Source of the DNA: Selaginella moellendorffii
Lineage: Eukaryota; Streptophyta; Lycopodiopsida; Selaginellales; Selaginellaceae
Assembly: GCF_000143415.4 (NCBI RefSeq)
Contig: NW_003314420.1
Span: 31,914 to 78,796 of the forward strand
Reading direction: 5' to 3'
DNA length: 46,883 bases
The position numbers and the translations under genes are program-made. The notes below the pieces were generated by a model, which did no database searches, was not told where the DNA came from, and saw only the letters and a list, made by a program, of their open reading frames with translations. Positions 21,250 to 32,996 of this stretch are shown here, in pieces; position 1 is the stretch's first letter, and the number at the start of each line of letters is the position of its first letter.

Positions 21250-22984
21250 AGAAATAACATCTTTTAACAATTTCTAGAATATGAAAATACATGTACCCCT
21301 CTAGGAAAAGTAGCATTTAAAATTGTAGTTATTCCTTTATGGTTACATTACAGCAAACAGAATGGTCAACTTATTTAATACATTGATTAAATATTTTGAT
21401 TAGAGGAGATGTGAAATACAAAAATATAAATATAATTTTTTTCTATTTTGAAGTACTCCTAATTATTCACAGTTTGATTAAAAACATATCTATTTTGACT
21501 GATTATATTTCTTATATCTTTGTTATAATCGCTAATATCTTAAGTTCTTTGAAATTATTTTGAATTAAAATGAACTGTAGAAATGTCAATAAACAACTCC
21601 ACATTAGACTCTCAGAAAGAAGAGACCTCTTTGATCATACTTAATTATGTATTATAAGTTCAAAGAATAATCTTCTTTATGTACTTAGTATCATTACTAT
21701 TGAGGAACATGCAAGCGCACATTTTTCTAGCTAAGGACCTAAGGTGCTTACACACAGCCACTTAATATGAAATCTTCTATAGAAATTGACCAAAAAAGAA
21801 AAAAATTAAGAATTAATTATAAATAAATTCTACTGTCAAAATGATCCACTATAAAAATCATATAAAGCTTAAAACAAGACAAATTCCTCTTCACAAAGCT
21901 AGTATAAACAGTGAATTCAATTGTGATGTTAGGGAGTATATAGAGTTAAAACTCACTCAAATTCTTTTAGAAATGAAAAGGAAAAAGCATGATAAATATT
22001 TAACTTTCAAATCTGTACAACCACAAAAAACACTCATGTAGTTGTGAAAATTAATAAGCTTTTCTTTAGTTATTTATGCTAGTTTTAACCTAATATAGTT
22101 AATATTAGTTACATCCTCTTTCTTTTTTGTCCTAGAGCAGAGCATTTAATCAAAAATTTGCAAGAGAACTCTTATAGTCTATGGTGTTATCATTGAGCAA
22201 GAGGCCATATTCATATTGAACTCTAGCACCATTAAAATGGTACTGTTACACCTTTGATCCTTACCTTGCTCAAGATGTATATAAAACTTTACTATAGAGT
22301 TTAACTCTTTGTACCCAGCCACAAAATCTAAACTCTGTTAACACCCTAAAAGTGTTAAATGGTTTAAGGAAATGGCATTTACAGCACAAATATAGTATTT
22401 GATTGATTCAATGTTTTTTCAATAACTTTATAAATATATATAATTCAACTTAAATTTATACTTAAATAGCTTATTAAAGGGAAAATTTAGATTTTACTCA
22501 AAACCCTTTACTTTACTATTACCTCTGGAATAATATTCTTCTAATAAACATAATATTTCATGTGCTCTCATAAGAGTGATTAGCTTTTATATTTCCTATT
22601 CTCATTGGTTGCAACACAACTAAGCTTGTCTCAAAAGCTTTAAACCCATGTTTGGTCACTGAGATGTTGTTAAACCTCTATTGATTCAAAAAAATCTCTA
22701 ATATTTTAGAAACAATTTGAAGGACACATAGTTATATTTCAATTTATATTTAAATAGTTGATTAAAGAGAAAAATTAGAAGGTCCTTTTACTCAAAACCA
22801 TTTACTTTACTATTACCTCTGGAATGAGTGAGTGGCACAAAAATATCCTCTCAAATGATAATTTTAGAAAAAATTTGAAGAACAGAGTGAGAAGGATGTA
22901 AGCCAGTCTACTGATCTGCCTCACATTTCTGTCTGCAGCTCTGACTTAAGGATACGTATGCACTTTCATAACTCAATCTAAATA
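21250..22984. other. AT-rich non-coding DNA with a duplicated segment
   Basis: Low-complexity AT-rich sequence. A segment of about 110 bp at 22428-22535 recurs diverged at 22725-22832; shared words include TTTACTTTACTATTACCTCT and ACTCAAAACC. No gene seen. Confidence 0.6.
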
Positions 22985-25030
22985 TCAGCATGGAAGCTCC
23001 ATTGGAATTTCAGTGTGGGATGCATCTTTGGTCACCAAATAAAAACTACTTTTCTCATACACTTTCTGGCCAACCAAACAAACAGAGCGAACCTCTCCTT
23101 CACAAAGCTTTAAGGCGCAAAAATGCAGAAATGCGAGAGCTTTGAGGCTGATATCATTAGTAAACTTGTTGTTTATGAATGCAAGAATGCAATTCACACA
23201 GTTTGTGAATATTGTGTTCTCGGTTTCAGTAGTGTTGAAAGTATCTCTGACAACCTTCTCCAATACAAGATGTACAATGCCGCTATCTCTATCTGTTGCG
23301 GCAGTAAGTAAAGACCTGTAATTGATAAAGGATTGATACCTTGACTCTGACAACTTTGTTACCATAAACGTAATTTTCCAGCCAGATTTCATGTTGCACA
23401 CCATTTGAGAGACACAACGGATGATAAATTCTCGTATTTCAACAGAGGCATATCTCTGCATGATGATGAAAATAGCCGCAGAGAGTCCATGGTATACATA
23501 GCAACTGAGAAATTGCTTGAACACCCAACAGTAACAAAATAGTCAGACAATGTAATCCACATCCTGCTCCAGACCAGCTTGATCCGATTCATATTGAAGT
23601 GCCTATACAACAAGCAAGTGAATACGTCACATCAAATCACTTACACAATTCCTTCACTACTTAAGGCCTGACTTCGAATAAAAAAATTGTTAGCTTCGTT
23701 TGAATCAATTTGACCAAGCAAACTGAGATTTGAAAAGAGATTACTCATTTTCTCTGCAGTGACTGCACCAGGTATTGGGCTCTGCCTACCACCAATACTG
23801 CCGTATGGTCCTCAACGTGCAGCTAGAGCAGCAAAATGCAATCTTCCTTTTCATTTTGGAGCAGTTGATAGCTTAGTCTTTTCTGGATCGTTTGCAAAGA
23901 AAGTAGCATCATGGAGAGCCACCGATGAGATAGAGCTGATCAATCGTTAAACGCCTGTAAGTACATGCTCCCATGCGTGCTGCAAATAATTTCCTTATTC
24001 ATTTGCAATATTTGGCCAAGGTAAGCACCATATGTCATCACACTAAATTTACCTTGATAGCATTCACGTTTTCTGCTTGATATCTACAAGAGAATGTAGC
24101 GATGTAAACTTTGTAAGAGAAGTCACAAAAGCATCCCACTGTATTTGTCTGCACATCACTGCAGTGATATGTATCGCATGCCTGAACCATTCCAGGCATG
24201 GTGAAGTCAAAACCTCGTCATCACTCTTGTCTAGTGGGACACTAAGCCCCGCAAGCATGGGTCCTCATGAAACTTCTACCATTGGCTTAAAAATTTCCGT
24301 CTGTCGCAGCATAGTATGTAGATCTGCTAGAAAATGACAATGACAATAAGGAAACAGTGTTCTCAGCTTTTTCTTTGAGTTGATCTTGCATATAACAAAT
24401 CGCATCTTCACTGGACTCAAACAGCTTCTCTTCTTTGGGCTTTCGGATAACTATGTTCATGATGTTGTCAATCACAGCAGAAAATTATTGTCCTTCCCCG
24501 CTGGTTTTGTGGCCGGAATAACATTATCCGCTTTCATTTTAATTTCTTTGTTCACTATACGGTCATATACTCCTCCCATAAACTCTTCAGGAAGATCCTT
24601 TCCATCGTCAATGCCTCTGTTATTTTTTTATAAATGCAGCTTTAGACATCTGTAATAGCCCATGAGTGAAATCTTGGAAGGAAGTGGAAGCATTTGCTCA
24701 CCTTATCTTTCACCATCACGTTGTGCACATCAGTGTTAAGAATATTACAGAATATGGCAGAACATAGCTTTGGGATTACAGATGCAATATCGCTCTGCAA
24801 ATTTTTCCATTATCCTATCTGTCTTCTGAGCCTCCAGGGAGACTGAAGCCCATCAAGAATGTTCGTATCAACATGTCAAACTCCATATTATGACAGTTGA
24901 AGGAGTTAACATAGGCGTGCATTGAATGAAAACTCCTCTTTTTCACCCAGGTAATCCCCGATCAGGCCTTTGTCTAGATCTATGGTACTCAGGAGGAACT
25001 TGATGCCCAGTCCTTCATGCATCCTTGGTG
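22985..25030 (-). pseudogene. BIG5-type Sec7 ARF-GEF pseudogene (central fragment)
   Basis: Large brefeldin A-sensitive-type exchange factors activate ARF GTPases in plant vesicle traffic. Minus-strand order: Sec7 domain with KFLLSTIDLDKGLIGDYLGE, MHAYVNSFNCHNMEFDMLIR, GFSLPG, NTDVHNVMVKDK, then RGIDDGKDLPEEFMGGVYDR (about 25030-24500). This is followed by YAATD, LSVPLDKSDDEVLTSPCLE, DAFVTSLTKFTSLHS (24310-24064), then DATFF and GAVTAEKMSNLFSNL (about 23900-23740). The end is MNRIKLVWSRMW, SVAMYTMDSLR, IREFIIRCVSQM, NMKSGWKITFMV, FTNCVNCILAF and SLKALAFLHFCALKLCEG (23613-23070). A 2-base deletion destroys the GEA of the Sec7 catalytic loop near 24833. Other indels and stops abound, and introns appear retained. 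The N- and C-terminal thirds are absent. Confidence 0.85.
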
Positions 25031-25401
25031 TATAAGGTGGAAAAGGTACAGAAGAAATTCACATTCTAAAAAGGGAATATGTGTCCCCTAGATGCCAGAT
25101 GCCAATAGGGGATTTAGTAAAGGGAGTGAGAAAAAGAGCATGCTTGGGGGGTTGAGACCTCAACACTCAGTTTCAGTAGCTTCCAATAAAAAGAACCTAA
25201 ATAAATGAATCCCAGCCTTTCTGCCATCCCCAGAATAAGAAGGGAGCCTGCAATAGGAAAAACAGGCTGTAAAACATGCAAGCACCTCCAAAATCTCATT
25301 CATGGGCTCAGAAATAATAACAACTATTTTTTCCAGGAGTTTGACATTTTCCACTTTACTGTGAATTACCTGGACACAGTGTCATGAGTTTAAGTTTGAT
25401 A
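25031..25401 (-). other. Unresolved segment upstream of the BIG5 fragment
   Basis: Minus-strand frames read LEKIVVIISEPMNEILEVLA and LLILGMAERLG; they might be degenerate upstream BIG5 coding sequence, but I cannot confirm this. A short motif at 25081-25135 (minus: CTATTGGCATCTGGCATCT, AGGGGACACATATTCCC) also occurs near 21190-21220 and 41216-41245. Confidence 0.35.
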
Positions 25402-26019
25402 NNNNNNNNNNNNNNNNNNNNNNNNNNNNNNNNNNNNNNNNNNNNNNNNNNNNNNNNNNNNNNNNNNNNNNNNNNNNNNNNNNNNNNNNNNNNNNNNNNN
25501 NNNNNNNNNNNNNNNNNNNNNNNNNNNNNNNNNNNNNNNNNNNNNNNNNNNNNNNNNNNNNNNNNNNNNNNNNNNNNNNNNNNNNNNNNNNNNNNNNNNN
25601 NNNNNNNNNNNNNNNNNNNNNNNNNNNNNNNNNNNNNNNNNNNNNNNNNNNNNNNNNNNNNNNNNNNNNNNNNNNNNNNNNNNNNNNNNNNNNNNNNNNN
25701 NNNNNNNNNNNNNNNNNNNNNNNNNNNNNNNNNNNNNNNNNNNNNNNNNNNNNNNNNNNNNNNNNNNNNNNNNNNNNNNNNNNNNNNNNNNNNNNNNNNN
25801 NNNNNNNNNNNNNNNNNNNNNNNNNNNNNNNNNNNNNNNNNNNNNNNNNNNNNNNNNNNNNNNNNNNNNNNNNNNNNNNNNNNNNNNNNNNNNNNNNNNN
25901 NNNNNNNNNNNNNNNNNNNNNNNNNNNNNNNNNNNNNNNNNNNNNNNNNNNNNNNNNNNNNNNNNNNNNNNNNNNNNNNNNNNNNNNNNNNNNNNNNNNN
26001 NNNNNNNNNNNNNNNNNNN
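25402..26019. other. Assembly gap (N run)
   Basis: 618 unresolved bases. Any open frame crossing it is an artefact. Confidence 1.
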
Positions 26020-26671
26020 TTATGTATGGTGAATATAATTTATAGTACATGGGATGTAAGAAGTATTATTCACAAATGATATGCTTAATAAAATTATGAA
26101 ACACAAAAGAATGTACTTATATATTTATATTTTTTTATTAATTAATATTATTATACATATATTAATTTTAAATATATAAGTTACTATTACCTATGAAACT
26201 CAATAATTTTACTAAGTAAGATGTTATGTATTTTAAAATTAGTACAAGAAAAAAATACCTTTATATTTTTATATTTATAATTTTATTAAACAATTTTAAA
26301 TATATTACCATATACATAATATATTTAAGTTATTATCTAATTTGGTATATTTTGGATCTATGTTTATAAAAATATATTCATATTTATTATAATCTATATT
26401 TGTTTTCTGCTTTAGATTATGGCTTTGTTTAATAATTTAATTGTTTCGTAATTAAATAATTTAAATGAAAGTTTTTATAGTTTTATCTGTATATGATTGA
26501 AAATTCATTGGCTAGAGATAATATTCTAGAAAATTGTTACAAGTTTATATCTTTGTTAAAGCTTTTGAAGTCATAACTCCATAAGTTTTTACAATCTCAA
26601 CTTCTACCATGATATCACCTATTTATAATCCTGATAAAGATTTTCATACTTATTCCTAACAAACTAGATAT
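26020..26671. other. Very AT-rich non-coding DNA
   Basis: No coding or RNA feature seen. Confidence 0.6.
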
Positions 26672-26865
26672 TATAAGCAACTAAAGTGAACAACTCAAAA
26701 GACGATCCATAGGGTTCAAATATAAAGGGAAAAGACCAATGAATAAAAGTGCACCCTCTTTTCCAATTGGTTAAGGGTTTTGGGATTCTTGGGGTTAAGC
26801 GTCCTTGGGTTTGAATAGTTTTAAGCTAGGTGACCTCCCAGGAAGTCCAAACTCAGGAGCTTACA
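26672..26865 (+). mobile_element. Cassandra-type solo LTR with 5S rRNA-like segment
   Basis: About 194 bp from TATAAGC (TGTAAGC in the intact copy) to GAGCTTACA. Bases from about 26803 to 26848 match the 3' half of plant 5S rRNA: GGTTAAGCGTCCTTGGG, then TGACCTCCCAGGAAGTCC. No partner LTR or internal region is next to it, and the flanks GATAT/GGCAT match only partly. Confidence 0.78.
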
Positions 26866-28300
26866 GGCATTTAATTGGGAGCTATTCTATTTAATTGATA
26901 AGTTAATTTAGACTACTGTCTTGAATATTTTAAATTATTATTTTTTATTAAATATTCCTCCTTATTCTAAGTTTTTCTTTCTCAAGTATTTTGTATTGTC
27001 ATCATTTAAATTTTATAGATGTTATCTTCTATATAAAAATTTACAAGATGTCTTACACACTCTTGATCTAAAAAATGTTCTGTATTATAGGTGTATTTAT
27101 ATTTATATTTTATTAATTATCTTCATAAATATTTTGTAAAGATAATATATCTATTGTTCTCAGTAGAGTTATTTTTCTCACAAATGTGACATATAATTTT
27201 ACTCTATTTATAAACCACTAACTTTTATTCTTTCAAATACTTAATTTACCATATTGAACTAAGAAGGTCTTTTCCTTATATTTAGATAGGGATTGACATA
27301 ATACAAATGCAGATGAAATCTAGAGCAAGATTAAAGAATTTATGTAAGCTATATGTTTTAACTATAGGAAATTAATTTATTCTGTCAATATTGAGACAAA
27401 ATATGAAACTCATGTAAAGCTGCTGGTTGATTTAAGCAAGGTTATGAGCAAGAAGAATAATTAAAAATAAAAAAGCGTTTGCTATTTTTTTAGATAATAT
27501 TATGAAATGGATTTGATATTTATATGTGTTTACCATATTAGATACCATGTCATATATGAGTGATGAATGGATAGTTTTATCATAAAGCATTAGAATAGGC
27601 TTGTCTTAATACAAACATTATATCTCTAATGTCATTATTATCTTTGGATTTATCTCTTTTTAAACACCTCCAATGTAGTGTGAATGATATCTTCATTGCA
27701 TATTAATATAAACGTTGTGTTGCAAAAAACTATTATAAATTTTTAGATTTTGTGAATTTATATTTTTTCAATATATCTAGAACCATTCTCCATTACCTAC
27801 TTATGAGGTTTAATATAAATGTGGTAGCAAGCTAGATTGATTTACTTATGTATGTTTTAAAATAAAAAACTAGACACATAATAGAAATTCTATTATTCTT
27901 TAGTAAATTATGAATGTTAAAGGCATCATTACAGTTCAGATAAAAAACATTTAACTCAGTATGCAATTAAAATTTAAATTTCTCGAAACTAACCTATTAT
28001 TTTTTGGTAGTCTATAATTCTTATATAAACTCAATTTCTTTAAAGCATGGCAGAAATCTTGTGGATGTGTTGAGGGTTGTGCACCTTTTTATAAAGGCAA
28101 TAAAAACATCAAGTTCAAATTTAATGATGATATAAAATGAGCTTATCTTCCTCAACACTTGCATTATTATCTATTTGCATTATTGTGCATTTCTTTGGAG
28201 ATGAATAGTAGAAAATTTTAGATATATTTAACTTTGTATACAATCAAAATTTCTAACATTGTAAAATTAGAAAAGAAGATTTATTTTATCTTGGATATGC
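26866..28300. other. AT-rich non-coding DNA
   Basis: No gene or RNA that I can support; open frames are short and low-complexity. Confidence 0.6.
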
Positions 28301-28333
28301 TATATCTCCCAGTGGAGCTGGGGTCTTTGCTAG
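28301..28333 (+). mobile_element. Helitron-type 3' end
   Basis: TATATCTCCCAGTGGAGCTG continuing to a CCCAG/CTGGG stem with a 5-nt loop, then a short spacer, CTAG, and T at 28334. It matches the tails at 32572, 41186 and 45442 (minus). Confidence 0.6.
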
Positions 28334-29289
28334 TCCTTCTATATTTAAAAGAGCAAGGACAACATATTCCAATCTCATTTCAGATATAATAAGGATGGTT
28401 GGGATAGTGACACATGTGAAAAAATGGGTATGTGTTGCATTTCACAAGTTTTAGGTTTTGTATATTTTATGGAAGCATGAGCAGCAAATTGAGGCTCACA
28501 CTCAGACCAGCAGGAGATGAATTTTGGACGAGTGAACAAATTTCTGCGGTGGTGATGAGTGTGGTGGTGAAGCATTCCTGAACAACACCAATTTCGAGAA
28601 TTTCGATATGCACTGCACAGTACAGTAATATGGAGCATGGAGCATGTTTCTGAATGTAGTCTGAAACTCTCAACCTCAATCTCCTGATGAAAGGTACTAA
28701 ATTGTGTGTCACATTGCAGGAAATAAGCTTGCATACTTTCAGAAGGTTTGTTCAGGACTCTCCAAGAATGAACATTGTCTCTTGGTACTTCTCAATTTTC
28801 TCCACCACAGACTTATCAACATTATCGTTCTCTACAAGAACGAATTCTGCTTTCACCTGTAAGTTGTTTCTTTTGAGTTTTCAGCAAGCCAATAGGACTT
28901 TCTAATGTCTGTAGACATTTTGCAGCTCCTGAGAGAAGTTCGCTGTCTGGCCTCCTTTCACCACATATGCAAGTGTTTCCTTCAAAACTTGCGAGACAGG
29001 TACTCTCCCAACTTATGCAATTTGTCAGATGCAAGTGATGTTTCTAAAGAGTGACTCTGCATTTTCTAGCATCCACTTGAGCACTACCCCAGAACGAGCA
29101 TCAGGGACCAATGCAACACCCGTTTTGTGTAAACCACTTCCATTCCTTCTATTCCCTCGATTATCTTATATGCTCCTTAACCTTTTCTTTGCATCCCCAG
29201 GCAATTTGGAACTCTAAAGAAAATGATAGTCTAGAGCACATCGATGATTTAAGATATGCTTTAAGATGATTCCACGTCTTGACTCTCTA

Positions 29290-29560
29290 CCTCTTATTTT
29301 AAAGACAAAGTACCTGGGCAACAACCAGACTTTTGTAGTCTTCAGACAATCTCTGCAAAGGTGGGCTGTTGATCCACTTTCTTATCCCAGGCAGCTTTGA
29401 TGAGCTCACGCATACACTCAGTGCTTCTTTATGTGTGAGGTATGTGTCTCTCTGGTTTGTGTTCATCATTTCATCACGCATATTTTTGTAGGGCACCTTT
29501 GGCACCTTTGAGTGGTTTCCAATTGAAATAAGCTCCCTGGATCTTGGGAAGCATGTCAAT
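29290..29560 (-). pseudogene. Exon-like fragment, possibly protein-kinase C-terminal
   Basis: One minus frame reads MRELIKAAWDKKVDQQPTFA followed by EIV, the pattern of kinase subdomain XI (W....RPTF.EI), although Q replaces R. A second minus frame (HKEALSVCVSSSKLPGIRKW, INSPPLQRLSEDYKS) is also open and may be the true one. I cannot decide the family. Confidence 0.25.
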
Positions 29561-30479
29561 CCTCCCTCTTGTCACATTGAAAGGCAAGCTATGTAAGTGA
29601 GTATCTAAATTGTTTTGGAAGATAAGTTCAACGGTAAATCCAATTGCCAATTCTATATCTTCAAAGCTAAACTTGTCTGAAAATTGTATGTCTTTGAATC
29701 CAATGTCCTATTCCAGCTTGAGTTACAGCTTTTGATTTATTCTCTGATCAGAAAATCCTCAAACGTGCCGCACCAGTGCCAGAATTGTGATTATGAAAGC
29801 AATGAGTGCTCCAATTCAAGTGTCCTCCCGCGCTCACACAGCAACAGATCTAATGTTCATCACAATTCTTGGTTGGTTTATGCGCTCAATGACACTGACT
29901 AACAGACCATTTCGGTATTTCTTTTAGAAGATTCCAAACTGCAATAGAAGCATTGCTACTGTAAGAACAAAAATATTATATTCTCTTGTGTTTTAAAGTT
30001 GCTGCTTAGGTCATGGGAACAGCAGCACCTACAATTTTCAAACTCAAAGTAGGAGCAAGTAACTAATTTTCCATTCTTGCCCTGTTTCTTCTTGTTTGTA
30101 TTGCTTTTTAAAAGATTAAGCGAAACATTTTGTCAAGTATGCCTTGTAAGCCTGATTGGAAGCTTTGCTCAAGATGAAAAAGAAAACACTCTCTGGCACT
30201 GTCCAGCTTCCAGTGGAACTGTGGAAATGGATCAAGTTTCTCTATTCCTCATCTTATTGTGTCCCACTCATTGAATTGTGAGTGATTAGGAAGCTCTTTA
30301 AATTTATGATGACGAATTAAATATACAAAATATTAGAAATGCACTACTTCACTTTGGTACTTTGGAATGATCCTGGTGAAAAACTTTGAGGCTTGCAAAA
30401 GTGAACAGTCAGAAGCAATCACATGTGGAAGCAATGTTTTAAAACTGATTACATGATCCTTGCATGTTTATGGTCTAGA

Positions 30480-30671
30480 AATCTACCCCTTGTCCCAGTT
30501 GTCCATTTTGATTCTCTGGAGGGTGAGAGCATGCAGGAGCTGGAAGACTACGCCGTTCAAAAGGCCGAGGAGACCACGGCTGCCACTTACAAAGCTCTCA
30601 ATCTAATGAAGAGATCACTTCCGTCATTCATGAGCATCATCAGATCTCTCACACTCACAATACTGTTATAG
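30480..30671 (+). pseudogene. Unrecognised exon-like fragment
   Basis: Plus frame with VHFDSLEGESMQELEDYAVQ and KAEETTAATYKALNLMKRSL has coding-like composition and higher GC than its surroundings. I do not recognise the family. Confidence 0.3.
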
Positions 30672-31699
30672 ACATTGATCATGAACTTTAGCTGAGTCAA
30701 TGACACTTTCTATCTTGATTTCTCTTAGCCATTATTTTTGAAAGTTTCATTGGATTCCATGGTGAGAAACTGCTCGGCAGTCTTGGAGGCCTTTTTTCGA
30801 GGACCAGACTCATAACAGAACAGGACCAATACTTTCTCTAGGTGATTCATTCAAGAGAAAAGCCTATCATATGGCACAAAGAGCCACTTTGGGATTGAAC
30901 TAGAGTAACTCCAGAGGTGTGACTTGTCACACAGCTTCCCTGCTGACTCATTGTTCATTGCCGGGTCACATCATCTCCAAAGCCTCACCTTCTGTCACCT
31001 TGTTTTTGGTGGCTATAACTTGGATATGTCCTCACTGCTCCTCTCGAGGCATGGCATAACAGCATTTTTCTGGACCCAACCTGTAGCGTTGCTGGTTCCA
31101 ACAGAGAACTCTCTAGGATTAGATAATGTCTCCTAGGTTTCCAATCCTTCTCCCGCTGAGTAGCAGGCTTCCAGATTGAATGAGCAGTAAAACTTGTTTA
31201 GAACTTCCTCCCATTACTCAACCCTGAGATACTCTTTGATCCTGGGAGCTGCCGTGACCACATACTTCTTCCCCAAAGAAAAGAATGATGTGAAAGTAGG
31301 GCTTTGCAAAGGAACTCTACTGTGGAAGCATTGAGAGGATAAAAACCAGCACCTCATGGCTAAATCTGCATGGTATCATTAGATACCATGTTCTTCCCCA
31401 CTGAGAACATGACCACATGGCAAGTGCTCGACCTCAAGCACGAACCTGCCATTTGAAACAGGTTCTTTAGCCCAGCATTCATGCTCCTAGCTGCATTCCT
31501 AGCTTTCTTACTGCTTAGATTCCTGGTCATGCTGTTGTCATTCATGCTTTTCTCTAACTGTCAAAAATATTTTCTACAGTAAGAACCTGATACTTTTGGC
31601 AGTATGTCACAGACCGATTGTGCTCCATAGAAGGTGCAAGTCCTCCATCCAGGCAAAACTTCCTTAAGGATCCAGGGCTATTGGAATTGTGTACTAGGT

Positions 31700-32043
31700 T
31701 TCTTTCTTTTCTTTGCCAAACTAGCCTCACCAAAAGCTCTAAAGCTATTTTTAATGTGAAGCCCAGCAAATGTCCAGATAAGGAAAGAGAGGTGATATAA
31801 GCATAAAGCTAAACTAGGCTTTTGAGTCCAGTCGTCATCTTGTACAGCCCTTGAGGCCACCTTCTTTAACTTTGCAGCGGAAGTGTTTTTGAGCCATGCT
31901 GTGCTAGAGTTTATTCTTCCAATCTTATCAACTTTCTCAAAAGTATTCATGGGACCCTCTAGCCTGGTGCATCTCTTACTTCGAGACCCCACCTTTTTTT
32001 TCAGAATTAGAGGTAAACTCACCAAAGGCTTGGAAGTGTCCAC
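31700..32043 (-). pseudogene. Unrecognised exon-like fragment
   Basis: Minus frame with SRSKRCTRLEGPMNTFEKVD, KIGRINSSTAWLKNTSAAKL and KKVASRAVQDDDW. Coding-like composition, then an AT/CT-rich stretch that could be intronic. Family unknown. Confidence 0.3.
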
Positions 32044-32265
32044 TATTTCTTGTGGAGATTATTCATCAAATTCCACCCAAGGCTTCAAGGCTTTGCTTCA
32101 GTCAAAGCTAAGCTATGACAATCTAAAAACGTTAAATCTATTAACCACTTAAGTAACACAAGTTCAGGAAATAAATTAGAACTTAAAAAAACAAATATTA
32201 ATTCACTGAATCATTAAAGTATATTTTTATTTCAGAAAACTAATTTACATTTACAGATTTCTATA

Positions 32266-32325
32266 TCTACTTCCTAGCAGAGATGGGATCCCTGGTTTAT
32301 TTTTTCTGCTGGAATTCCTGCTATT
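32266..32325 (+). mobile_element. Degenerate Helitron-type tails
   Basis: CTAGCAGAGATGGGATCCC and, 35 bp on, CTGCTGGAATTCCTGCTATT resemble the CCAGCAGAGCTGG...CCTGCTAG tail but have lost the CTRR end. Confidence 0.35.
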
Positions 32326-32544
32326 CTTTTTTTCATTTATTTATAAATAATTACAAATTAAAAGCAAATTAATTATTTATAAACTTGATTTCTCTTATAA
32401 AAGGCTTTGTGATTACTATTACTCTTATAGATTTTATAGAAGCTCATGATAAATCTTATAATATAAACCAATTTATTCTATATTGCACTATTATCTATAA
32501 CTTTTCTATCCAAGTAAAGTGTTTTCAAAGACTTATTTTTATCC

Positions 32545-32572
32545 AGGCCAGTGGAGCTGGATTCCTTGCTAG
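32545..32572 (+). mobile_element. Helitron-type 3' end
   Basis: CCAGTGGAGCTGG (4-bp stem, 5-nt loop), 8 nt (ATTCCTTG), CTAG at 32569-32572, then T. Close to the intact tails at 41186 and 45442. Confidence 0.6.
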
Positions 32573-32663
32573 TATTTCATTTATTTGTGTGTGTCTTTGA
32601 GACAGATTGACAAGACTGGATATTTCTTGAACATCTTTCTGTACCAATATGAAGTGTAATTCT

Positions 32664-32693
32664 ATTTAGTCTAGTGTAGCTATTCCTTGCTAG
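32664..32693 (+). mobile_element. Helitron-type 3' end, hairpin degenerate
   Basis: CTAGTGTAGCTATTCCTTG then CTAG at 32690-32693 and T. The terminal part is conserved; the stem is lost. Confidence 0.4.
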
Positions 32694-32996
32694 TAAACAA
32701 TAAATTGAGAATAATTTAAAGAATATTCTTTACCCATGTGTAGTTACACCACAAAATGATGAGGAGTTGGTTTTTGATTATAGCCCTGTTCCTTCAATAG
32801 CAGAATCCATTTATAAGGTTAAGATTCTAGTGAATAAAGAGCCAGTTGACCAAGTACCACTTGAGATAGTTAATGTTAGGTGTCAGCTTTGACCATATGG
32901 TCAACATCAGTCAGAGAGAGGCTCAAGGATATATTAAGGCATGTTAGGGTAAAGGACTTAACCTACCCTAGGGCTCATAGTGGAGCGGTAGCGTAG

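Larger units (their letters stand above)
28334..32572 (+). mobile_element. Candidate non-autonomous Helitron with exon-like fragments
   Basis: A Helitron-like head, TCCTTCTATATTTAAAAGAG, starts right after the previous tail, and a tail with hairpin and CTAG ends at 32572 followed by T. Inside lie GC-richer, exon-like pieces on both strands in AT-rich DNA (about 28530-28860, 29290-29560, 30480-30660, 31240-31545, 31700-32040). This would suit captured gene fragments. The 5' start (28334 or 28338) and single-element status are inference; no Rep/helicase sequence is inside. Confidence 0.35.

Noticed and set aside
25382-26079. Open frames crossing the N run
   Set aside because: Artefacts of the assembly gap.
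26866-28300. Small protein genes in AT-rich DNA (for example 26921-27139)
   Set aside because: Low-complexity, Ile/Tyr/Leu-rich translations expected by chance at this base composition.
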